DNA of 12,226 nt, taken from contig CAZNOK010000160.1 in the NCBI GenBank assembly GCA_964574605.1, positions 1-12,226 of the forward strand. Reading direction: 5' to 3'. This document shows positions 1-7,300 of this stretch, piece by piece; the stretch's first letter is position 1; each line of letters begins with the position of its first letter. This DNA comes from CAIKAP01 sp964574605 (GTDB lineage: Bacteria; Verrucomicrobiota; Verrucomicrobiia; Palsa-1439). A program made the position numbers and the translations under genes. The notes beneath the pieces are model-generated. The model saw nothing but the letters and a program-made list of their open reading frames with translations, was not told the DNA's origin and ran no database searches.

Positions 1-691
1 GACTGGGATCATCGAGCGTGCCGGCAATCTCCGCCTTCACTGCCTGACGGAACCGTTTCTTGATGCGGTGCACTGCGACTTTGAGCGCCGTGGCATTCAA
101 GCCGCAGCTTGCCGCCAATGCTGCTTGGTCGCCGCGCTCCGCATCGCCGGTGAGCCACGGTTTGACCTGCTCGAAAAACGCCTCACGTCCTTCCGCGACG
201 CATTCCAGCCGCAATGCCTCCAGCGCCCGCGCCAAAACCGTGAGCGCCCACTCGCGGTCGAACGTGGCGTCGGGAGTCGGCGCCGTCGGGTCGGCCACCG
301 AGCGCGCCTCGTCGGCATCCTCGTCGTTCAGGGGAACCGATTCCGCGCCGCCGCCGCGTTTGAGCCGGCGCGCCGCCTCGCGTTGGTGCGCGCGGAAGTG
401 TTTCACCGCGCCTAAAAGATACGAACGAAACCGCCCGCGTTCCTGTTCCGCGCCGGTGAAAGCATCACCACGAAGGACGTGCGCGAAAAACTCGTGGGTC
501 ATCTCCCGCGCCGCGTCAGCGTCGCGAAGTTCGCAACGGAGGAATGCGACTACTGGTTCGTAATACGCGTTGCAGAGGTCGGCGAGCGCTTGGCGTCCTG
601 CTTTCGAATCTGCCTTCGCCCGTCTGACCTGCGTCCATTGCGTCGTGCGAAAGCCGGCACCGAGCGACGGAGTTGGCGATTCAGTGGTCAT
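1..691 (-). CDS. RNA polymerase sigma factor, ECF-like (3' end outside window)
   Basis: The ATG is at 691-689 and the frame stays open for 230 residues to the left edge, so the C-terminus is missing. The N-terminus has a 'FRTTQWTQV' signature (about 14-22), typical of sigma factors common in Planctomycetota, Verrucomicrobiota and Acidobacteriota. Region 2 lies at about 37-110, with 'EMTHEFFAHVLRG' (63-75) and 'GRFRSYLLGAVKHF' (86-99). Region 4, a helix-turn-helix for the -35 element, lies at about 185-225 ('AALAASCGLNATALKVAVHR'). The linker between them is acidic. It would direct RNA polymerase to a gene set not visible here; in related genomes such factors often sit beside a Ser/Thr kinase. 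No anti-sigma factor is seen on the visible side. A hexamer CATAAT (708-703 on the minus strand) 11 bases before the ATG could be a -10 box, giving a very short leader; there is no clear Shine-Dalgarno site. Frame and family are well supported; the target genes are unknown. Confidence 0.86.
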   Translation of the reverse strand, partial: MTTESPTPSLGAGFRTTQWTQVRRAKADSKAGRQALADLCNAYYEPVVAFLRCELRDADAAREMTHEFFAHVLRGDAFTGAEQERGRFRSYLLGAVKHFRAHQREAARRLKRGGGAESVPLNDEDADEARSVADPTAPTPDATFDREWALTVLARALEALRLECVAEGREAFFEQVKPWLTGDAERGDQAALAASCGLNATALKVAVHRIKKRFRQAVKAEIAGTLDDPS

Positions 692-751
692 TGCGCGGGC
701 ACATTATGCCACTGAATCCTGACGTGTTGGAGCAGAAAGGTTACACGGCTG

Positions 752-821
752 GTAGGGGCGCACTGCGTGCGCCCAATACCGATGCAATGCCCGACGAAGG
801 GCGCACGCAGTGCGCCCCTAC
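752..821. repeat. REPIN-like pair of inverted REP palindromes
   Basis: Two 23-base arms, 752-774 and 799-821, are perfect reverse complements separated by 24 bases. Each arm is itself a hairpin: stem GGGCGCAC, loop TGC or GCA, stem GTGCGCCC (756-774 and 799-817). Each carries the tetranucleotide GTAG at its 5' foot (752-755 on plus; 821-818 on minus). Two REP palindromes in opposite orientation, with GTAG feet, match the known layout of REPIN elements mobilised by RAYT (TnpA-REP) transposases. No RAYT gene is in the window. The element begins 5 bases after the stop of the isomerase gene and ends about 60 bases before the sigma-factor start, so it may also act as a transcription or mRNA-stability barrier between them. 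Confidence 0.75.
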
Positions 822-826
822 AAACA

Positions 827-1867
827 CTATTGTCCCATCAAATGGCTGATGATGTAGCGCTCCATGCCTTCGTAGTCGCGCGCGGCGATGAACGCGGCTT
901 CCTTCTTGCGGTTGAGGGTGCGGACTTTCTCGACGAGCGCGAGGAAGAACGCGCGGCTGTTCGCCAAGTGCTTGGTTGCGTCGCCCGGTTTGGTGGCGCG
1001 CATCGCTTTCACATCGAGGCCGACGAACTCGCCCTTCTGTCCGTAGCCGGCTTCTTCGAGGACGCGGACTTGGTTGAACGCGCGACGCAGGTCAACCGCG
1101 CCGAACGATTTGTCTTCGTCGAACTTCAGGCCGTTCTGGTCGTTGAGGTGGACGCTCCAGAGTTTGCCGTGGAGAAGCGCGTAGGCCATTTCGTCGGAGG
1201 GGTCGAGTCCGGCAAGGATGGCGTGGGCGCTCTCGATGAGGCCGCCGACGCGCGACGGATCGTCGGTGCGGTAGGCGAGCGCGAGGGCGTGGCCGATGGT
1301 CGGGATGTAGGCGTGGTCCATCGGTTCGTTCGGTTTCGGCTCGATGGCGATGCGGATGCCGCGGTCGTAGGCGAGCATCTTGTTGATGGCGTCGAGGAGC
1401 CAGCCCATGGCGGCGCGGGCGTTCTTGGCTTCGCGGATGTAGGTGCCTTCGCGGGCGAGCCAGAGAACCATCAGGTCGGTGCCGAGTCCGCGCATGATGT
1501 CAATCGTGCGGAAGCCGCGGTCGAGCGCGTATTGGCGGTCGCGGGCGGAGTTCGACGTGAAACCGCCGTCAATCGTGTGCGGGCTGAACCACAGCCGCGG
1601 CGCGACGAACTCGGCGACGAGTCCGTGGTCGTCGAGCAGGCGTTTGAAGGCGCGCGCCTTGGAGATGATTTGCGCGGGCGTCATGGCGTCCATGCCGGGC
1701 ACGGCGTCGTCGTCGTGGAACTGGACGCCGTCGAAGCCGAGTTTCTTGTAGAGCGGGAGCTTCTTGGCAAAGGAGATTGGCTTGCGGGTTTCCGGACCGA
1801 ACGGGTCAGCGCCTTCGCTGATGTTCCAAGGGCCGAATGAGAAACGGTATTTTGTGGGCTTGTTCAT
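827..1867 (-). CDS. Xylose-isomerase-like TIM-barrel sugar isomerase
   Basis: This 346-residue cytosolic protein follows the class I xylose isomerase pattern: 'FSFGPWNISEGADPFG' near the N-terminus, 'VQFHDDD' (catalytic-base His51), 'IDGGFTSN' (99-106), Trp136, 'IEPKPNEP' (Glu176, Lys178), 'IESAH' (Glu212, His215), 'LNDQNGLKFDED' (Asp250, Asp252) and 'GLDVK' (Asp285). Spacings between metal ligands match the Streptomyces enzyme as I recall it (Glu181, Glu217, Asp245, Asp255, Asp257). The exception is the ligand equivalent to Asp245, which is His240. It probably interconverts an aldose and a ketose using two divalent metals, but that substitution makes xylose an unsafe guess for the substrate. 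AAGGAA sits 4 bases upstream of the ATG. It lies 131 bases downstream of the barrel/discoidin gene and shares a leader block with it. Fold is near certain; the exact sugar is not. Confidence 0.88.
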   Translation of the reverse strand: MNKPTKYRFSFGPWNISEGADPFGPETRKPISFAKKLPLYKKLGFDGVQFHDDDAVPGMDAMTPAQIISKARAFKRLLDDHGLVAEFVAPRLWFSPHTIDGGFTSNSARDRQYALDRGFRTIDIMRGLGTDLMVLWLAREGTYIREAKNARAAMGWLLDAINKMLAYDRGIRIAIEPKPNEPMDHAYIPTIGHALALAYRTDDPSRVGGLIESAHAILAGLDPSDEMAYALLHGKLWSVHLNDQNGLKFDEDKSFGAVDLRRAFNQVRVLEEAGYGQKGEFVGLDVKAMRATKPGDATKHLANSRAFFLALVEKVRTLNRKKEAAFIAARDYEGMERYIISHLMGQ

Positions 1868-1871
1868 GTTG

Positions 1872-1877
1872 TTCCTT
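1872..1877 (-). promoter_or_regulatory. Ribosome binding site of the isomerase gene
   Basis: AAGGAA on the minus strand lies 4 bases before the ATG at 1867-1865. It is a good Shine-Dalgarno match and supports this start codon. Confidence 0.6.
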
Positions 1878-1897
1878 TTCTTGAATTGTTGGCGTAA

Positions 1898-1903
1898 ACT
1901 ATA
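1898..1903 (-). promoter_or_regulatory. Putative -10 box (TATAGT) of the isomerase gene
   Basis: TATAGT on the minus strand ends exactly 30 bases before the ATG at 1867. The same position before the gene at 4272 holds TAGAGT, and the flanking bases also agree (GGTA.AGT..AC in both). No consensus TTGACA occurs 16-18 bases upstream; the shared 39-base block occupies that place, which would fit an activator-dependent promoter or a non-housekeeping sigma factor. Inferred from the two-leader comparison. Confidence 0.45.
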
Positions 1904-1905
1904 CC

Positions 1906-1925
1906 AAAAGCCACTTGTCGTGGCT
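1906..1925 (-). terminator. Weak terminator-like hairpin
   Basis: On the minus strand AGCCAC (1925-1920) and GTGGCT (1914-1909) form a perfect 6-base stem with a GACAA loop, followed by TTT. It lies after the stop of the 1999-4272 gene and could partly end its transcript. The stem is short and the T run poor. It overlaps the 3' edge of the shared leader block and has GTAG at its foot (1927-1924), so it may instead be a decayed REP-like hairpin. Confidence 0.3.
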
Positions 1926-1961
1926 ACACCTCAATGCTCAAACACTGGCACTATTGTCTCA
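1923..1961 (-). repeat. Shared 39-base leader block, copy 1
   Basis: This block matches 4327-4365 at 37 of 39 positions in the same orientation. On the minus strand it starts TGAGACAAT and ends GAGGTGTAGC. It ends 55 bases before the isomerase ATG. Inside it TTGAG occurs twice, 7 bases apart. Unlike copy 2, its first TGA is not a stop codon of the upstream gene, which ends at 1999. The matched distance to a start codon suggests a cis-acting control site rather than a random dispersed repeat. Confidence 0.8.
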
Positions 1962-1998
1962 ACACTGGCAGTGATTATGTGCAGTCACGGTGGCATTG

Positions 1999-4272
1999 CT
2001 ACGTGCGAGGTTTTCCCAATACTTGGATTTCCGTAAGCTCCAGCGTTCCTGCATGAGTTGGCTGTTTACGTTGGGAAGGACCGAGATTGATGCGCAGGTA
2101 GCGACCGGTCTTGCCGACCTTATACACCCACGGGCGGTTCGAGTATTTGGCTCCCTCCGCGGGGACCTCCTTCGAGTCGAGGACGACTGCAAAATCCTTG
2201 CCGTCTTCTGATACGGCAACACCGACGCTTTCGGGAATGAAAGCGTATTGGCCGCCGAGGTTACGAAATCCCAGCCGCACTTGATGGATCGGTACGGATT
2301 GTCCCAAATCAACGCAGACCCACGCAGTCTTTTCCTTGGCCGGGTCGTGGGCCCAGAAATTCTCCGGATCGTGTTCGGTGCCGGCGCCATCCACAAGGAA
2401 TTGGACCGAGTTCTCTCGACCGGGAACCGTCGAAGAGACCGTCACCGGCTTTTCATAAGCGAGGTTGGACGGATCAATCTTCGGGAGAGGGAAGACCCAA
2501 TTGCCGCGGCAGTAAATGCGGGACAACTCGTCGCGGAGCGGTTCAAGAACGGCTCGTGCTTTCGCCGATGTATAACCGTTGTTCTTGGCGACGTGATCAA
2601 TCGCAGCGCGAATATGGAAGAGCCGCCAACGCCACGATGTTTTCGTCCACTCTGGCAGACGCGCGTTGATTGACTCTGCCAACGCCCACGCTTCGTCAGC
2701 CTGCTTCAGATTCTGAATCCCCATGTTGGCTCGGGCGTGAGTGTCTTCCAACAGGTGGAACAGACGCAGGGTATCTTTGGCCACCTCCGGGCGGAGATAA
2801 TACTCGGCATATTCGGAGTGAACGTCATCGCCCGTGCGATCCGGGTTCCAATAGAATTGCACCCAGAAGAACTTGTTGATGTCCTCGTAAATCCCTTCCG
2901 AGTAGGGCCAGCCGCCCTGAATTCCTCCCCGCGCGTTATCGGCGAGACGGCCATAGAAACGCGGCAAGGGGTTGGCCCCAAAGCCGCCCCAAGGGCCCAT
3001 TTTATACATCGAGATCTCGGGGAAACAGGTGAGCGGGTAACGTTCCGGAGATGGGCGGCTGAGCAATTGCTGCTCGATCACGTCTTGGTGTTTGCCGCTG
3101 ATGATACCAGCCAGCCACGCCGGCTTCTTCTCCCGCAGGTAACGAAGAAGCCCATCGTATTCGCCGCCCGTGCGGAGGAAGACGTCGAAGCACCACGTGG
3201 ACAGCCATGCTTGCCCTCGAGGAAACCTCTCGTGATAGAGACGCGCCAATTGCTCCGACGCGCGCAGAAAGCCGTTCGCACCCCACGGTTGGCACTGGGC
3301 GCACCAGCAGCCCCCTTGGTCGTAAGGCCACATCCAGATGAAGTCCACCTGCGGAAACGCCTCGATGACCTGCGTTTGCCACTTGCCGATCAGCGCCAGC
3401 CCCTCCGGCTTCGACGGACACAGTTCCACGCCATACGCGCCTGAACAACCGTGTTCCCGAAGTTCCTTCGGACTGGAGGCGTATCCTTCGTTTGCGATGA
3501 ATGTCAGACCGAACTGCATACCGACGCCGTGGGCCGTTTCGGCAAAGTGTTTCAGGCGCGCGAGATGTTTTTGGGCGGCCGGATCCTCAAGACTTTTGAA
3601 ATGGTGCATGTCGAACCAGACGCACAACGAGTTGGCGCCCCACAACGCGAGTTCTTCGATGATGCGATCCACTTCCTCGATCGGCGCGACGTGATAGAAG
3701 TTGCCGAAGTGCGTGGCAAAATACATGCCGCGCACCGGCATGCGGGGATGATCGTTGAACGTCAACCGGGGAATCTCGATGTCCCCATCCGCATAGCGAC
3801 TCAACCGCAGCAGCTTGCCGATGCCCGCCACCATGCCGCTGGTGCTTTGGCCAATTACATAGAGTCGTCCCTCGTTGTCTGGTGCGGTTGCCAGATGGAA
3901 GCCGTCGGTTTCCAGTGTGGCGGCGTCTGGATGACTCCGGACGTATTGACGGATCGCCGCGTTCGACTTCGCGGTGCCGGTGACCAGCGTGTACTTTGTG
4001 GATGTCGTATTTCCTAGGGTGACGGCGATGCCCGTCCGACGATGCACCTCTGTCACGAAAAGCTCCGCCGCACGGCGTTCCGCCGGCGCGGCCTCTTCGC
4101 CCGCGGCAACGCGGAGTTCGCCTTGACTCACGCGCAAGCGCTCTTCGGCACCGGGGGCGGCCGCGTGGGCTACCTTGACGACGGGCAGGCAAGCTGTTGC
4201 GGTAGCGACCGCCATTGCTGTCCAGAACCAGCTTGTGGGTCGCGGTTCAATTGTTGGCGCGCGAGTCGTCAT
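1999..4272 (-). CDS. Secreted glycosidase-like TIM-barrel protein with C-terminal discoidin domain
   Basis: This 757-residue protein has a long export signal (about 1-38, hydrophobic core from Trp15, likely cut after 'AHA'). Residues about 45-170 resemble the GH20b/GH67N-type domain found before glycosidase barrels. A TIM-barrel-like region follows (about 175-500), with 'RGMYFATHFGNFYH' (181-194), 'FIWMWPYDQGGCWCAQCQPW' (311-330), 'FPEISMY' (417-423) and 'WPYSEGIYEDINKFFW' (455-470). Residues about 602-754 are an F5/8-type C (discoidin, CBM32-like) domain ('NLAYEKPVTVSS', 'WVCVDLG'). It probably binds and cleaves a glycan outside the cytoplasm. I cannot assign a GH family; Asp318, Glu419 and Glu459 are candidate active-site acids only. 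The start is supported by AAGGAG 5 bases upstream. It follows the HzsA-like gene by 90 bases. The CxCxxC at 322-327 recurs in the DUF4838 protein. Confidence 0.75.
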   Translation of the reverse strand: MTTRAPTIEPRPTSWFWTAMAVATATACLPVVKVAHAAAPGAEERLRVSQGELRVAAGEEAAPAERRAAELFVTEVHRRTGIAVTLGNTTSTKYTLVTGTAKSNAAIRQYVRSHPDAATLETDGFHLATAPDNEGRLYVIGQSTSGMVAGIGKLLRLSRYADGDIEIPRLTFNDHPRMPVRGMYFATHFGNFYHVAPIEEVDRIIEELALWGANSLCVWFDMHHFKSLEDPAAQKHLARLKHFAETAHGVGMQFGLTFIANEGYASSPKELREHGCSGAYGVELCPSKPEGLALIGKWQTQVIEAFPQVDFIWMWPYDQGGCWCAQCQPWGANGFLRASEQLARLYHERFPRGQAWLSTWCFDVFLRTGGEYDGLLRYLREKKPAWLAGIISGKHQDVIEQQLLSRPSPERYPLTCFPEISMYKMGPWGGFGANPLPRFYGRLADNARGGIQGGWPYSEGIYEDINKFFWVQFYWNPDRTGDDVHSEYAEYYLRPEVAKDTLRLFHLLEDTHARANMGIQNLKQADEAWALAESINARLPEWTKTSWRWRLFHIRAAIDHVAKNNGYTSAKARAVLEPLRDELSRIYCRGNWVFPLPKIDPSNLAYEKPVTVSSTVPGRENSVQFLVDGAGTEHDPENFWAHDPAKEKTAWVCVDLGQSVPIHQVRLGFRNLGGQYAFIPESVGVAVSEDGKDFAVVLDSKEVPAEGAKYSNRPWVYKVGKTGRYLRINLGPSQRKQPTHAGTLELTEIQVLGKPRT

Positions 4273-4277
4273 CGCAT

Positions 4278-4283
4278 CTCCTT
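4278..4283 (-). promoter_or_regulatory. Ribosome binding site of the barrel/discoidin gene
   Basis: AAGGAG on the minus strand, 5 bases before the ATG at 4272-4270, is a strong Shine-Dalgarno match and fixes this start. Another ATG at 4277 is out of frame. Confidence 0.65.
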
Positions 4284-4302
4284 CATCCAGTCATCAGTGT
4301 GC

Positions 4303-4308
4303 ACTCTA
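4303..4308 (-). promoter_or_regulatory. Putative -10 box (TAGAGT) of the barrel/discoidin gene
   Basis: TAGAGT on the minus strand ends exactly 30 bases before the ATG at 4272 and 18 bases after the shared 39-base block. It is the counterpart of TATAGT at 1903-1898. A separate transcript for this gene and its neighbour below would follow if it is active. Confidence 0.4.
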
Positions 4309-4326
4309 CCCGATAACATTTCTACT

Positions 4327-4365
4327 GCTACACCTCAATGCTCAAACGCTGGCACGATTGTCTCA
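4327..4365 (-). repeat. Shared 39-base leader block, copy 2
   Basis: The second copy of the block at 1923-1961 differs at two positions. It ends 54 bases before the ATG at 4272. Its first three bases on the minus strand (4365-4363, TGA) are the stop codon of the HzsA-like gene, so the element abuts or defines the end of that reading frame. Confidence 0.8.
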
Positions 4366-7300
4366 GCGCCCGGTGGAGACGAGTTCGCGGCGGGGATATT
4401 CCTTGGCTCGTTGCACGGCGGCGCTCACAAGATTCAGCGCCGCCCGATAGTCAACGTCTTGCGCGTCGGCATAGACCACGCCATCGCATTTGCCGGCGCC
4501 GCCGCTGCACTTCGCCAACGGTGCCGTGAGGAACAGGCTGCGCTTGGCGTCGTGGAGATTGAGCCAGTCGAGCCGCGTCACTTCATCGGCGCGATGACAG
4601 CCGGCGCAACGACGATTGTGAATGGCTTTGAGGTTTGCGTGCAATTCGCGATCTGCGGCAACGTCGTATGCACGCTGAGGCGCGCGCTTGTTGATGAAGC
4701 GGTCGTGATAGGGAGCATTGGCGTCAATCCACATCGTCAGCCGTAGTTTCTCTTCGGCGCTGAGGATGACGCGCTTGTTGTGCGGTTCCTTGCGCAGTGT
4801 TTCGATCAACTTGCTCTTGTGCGAACCGTAGGCGAGCGGCGGCGTGATGGTCGCGTCCTGCACGCGCGCAGGCGAACACGACACAAGGCCGTGCTCCATG
4901 ATGGTCGCGAAGGCGCGGTTGTAACCGTAGCCGGGCACGGCAAGGTCGAAGCTCGTGAGTCCGCCGCAGAAGTCGAGGCCGCCCGCGGGTTTCAGGCCAC
5001 CGTGGCAACGCACACAGTGACGGTCAAACACCGGCTGCACGTCGCGCAGGAAATTCACCGGCTGGTCGCCCCACGGCGGCAGGATCAACGCCGATGGCGA
5101 ACGCTTTGCGGCAAAGGATGTCGGCGCGGAACGCGCGACAACAGCGCGCGATTCGTGGCAACCGGCGCAGGCGCGTTGTTCGCCGGGCTGGAAGCTGATG
5201 AAGCTGCGCATTCGGCGCAGTTCCATACGGTTTTCGTCGAGCAACTGAAAATAGACCGCCGTGTCCGCCGGCACGCGGAAATGGGCGCTGCCATCCGGTT
5301 CGACCGGCACGTCGCCGAGAATCCGCACGGGTGTCCAGTTGTCGGCGATGCGTTTTTCGCCGCTCGGTTTCTGGCAGTTGTGGTCCTCGACGTAACGTTG
5401 GCCGCCGCGCTGGTTGTCGTATGGCCAGCCGATCGGCTCGGCAATGCGGAGGTAGCGGATTCGCCCCGCGATTTCTTCGCTGCCGAAGCTTGCATCACTG
5501 ACTGCACAGGTCGCGTAGTCTTTCGTCAGATCAATCGCATCGGGCAGCACCGGCGGACGCGGGCGCGCTCGCAGCGGCACCGGGATGAAACAGGAAATCG
5601 CCGGGTCGCGATGGATGAGTTCCTTGTTGCCGAACACGTCCACCAGATACAAGCCATGGCCGGTCGCGTCAGTCTGTTTGTTGGAGAACGAGTAGGAGAC
5701 GAGGAAGAACTTCTCCGACAACGCCCACGGCGTGGAATACAAACCGCCGTTGTCGGAGACACCACCTTCGGGCACGGGCACGCCGTCCATGCCGCCTTCG
5801 GGCGGTTTCACATTGGGAGTGACGATGCCGATGCCGCGCGGGTCGTTCATGCCAAGCCCGGCGTGCACAATCACCAGCGGCCCGACGGCGAGTGTGTGAT
5901 GCCCGGTGGCGATGGCGACGAGTTTGCGGCTGCCGGGAATCGAGCGGACGTCTTCGAGCGCCCACGGGTTGGCGAAATGTTGCTTGAAGATTGCGTCGGC
6001 GCCGGTTCCGTCGGGCCGGACGAACCACAGCGACTGGATGAACGCGAAGCTGCGCTCGTGATATTCCCAGCGCGTGTAGCCGATGGTGCCGTCGTCGAGC
6101 GTGTGCGGCAGATAATCGCCGTCCTTGTTCGCGCTCATCCGGCGGATGCGGGTGCCATCGGGGCGCATGACGTAGAGGTTGCAGCTCGTTTCATCCTTGT
6201 CGTATTCGTTGCACTGGAGCGACGTGCCGCAACGCTCGGAGACGAACACAATGTCGCCGTTGGGCGCGTAAGTCGGGTCGAGGTCGCTCCACTCGCCGCG
6301 CGTGATTTGGCGGAGCCGCCGGCCGTCCGTGCCGATCTCGAAGATGTGGATGGGTTCCTCGCTGCGGCGCAAGTCGTAGTTCGTCCGCCGGTCGAGCCAG
6401 CCTGCGGGCGGTTCGTTGCTCTTGGCCTTCGCATAACCAAACACGATGCGGTTGCCATCCCACCAAAGGTCCATGCCGTGAACGTGGCCGGGGCCGAGCG
6501 CGCCGTTGAGGATGCAGCGCGCGCTTTGGCCTTCGCCCGCCTGTGCAAATGGTTTCGACAAGACGCAGAGGTCGCCGCCGGGACGGGAGACCCACGGCAT
6601 GTGGTTGAGACACACGTCGGGATAGGTCTCCTGCGTGAATCGTTTCACAAACAAAAGTTTGTCGAAGTTCAGCAGCGGATTGGCAAACACGAGCCGGCGG
6701 ATGATCCAGCGCGCATCAAGATACTGCTGACGGCGTTCTGATGGTGATGTCGCGGGCCGTTTCTCGACGGCGTCCAATTCGCGCAAGTGCGGCGCGACAT
6801 CCACGCCCGACTTCGCCAAGTCAGCAGCCAGCTTCCGCGCACGACCGATGCACGCGGCGGTTGGAAAGTCAGCGGATGTTTTGATTTTCGCCGTTGACCA
6901 CTGGCTGAGGCTCGATTGATCTGCCGGTTGATGAAGCGCGAGATTTCGCGCGTTCGGTCCCGGCCCGTAAATCTCCACTTCGTCGAGATGGAAGAAGATC
7001 GGTTTCGCGCTCGGTACTTGCAGCCGGACAAAGCGCGCTTTCACCTCGCCGTCCTTGAATATCACCTCCAGCGGCTTAGCGCCGGTGATGCCGCCGAAGT
7101 GGCGGCCTTTGTTGTCGTGACGGAGCGTCCAGTTCGTCCCGTCGTCGGAGGTGAGGATGCGGAGGTTGTCGGCGTTGTGAAGGCCGGGCGCGTAGTCGAG
7201 CCGGTTGAACACGACGATGCGCGCGATGGGTGTGACGGCGCCGAGGTCCACCTGCCACCACGGATTCGGTTGGTGACCGGTGTGGAACGCATACTTGCCG

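Noticed and set aside
60..563. Open frames on both strands at the left edge
   Set aside because: They are shadows of the sigma-factor frame, which is open from 691 to the window edge and has clear region 2 and region 4 sequence.
767..1840. 357-codon open frame on the plus strand
   Set aside because: It is antisense to the isomerase gene, which has full family motifs and a ribosome site, and it starts inside the REPIN-like repeat.
1945..1960. Sigma-54-like TGGCAC on the plus strand in the leader blocks
   Set aside because: The downstream GC element is missing at the required spacing, and it points away from the genes it precedes.
4780..6741. 653-codon open frame on the plus strand
   Set aside because: It is antisense to the HzsA-like gene. 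The translation has no recognisable domain, and the minus frame carries three haem motifs and propeller repeats. High GC with few stops explains it.
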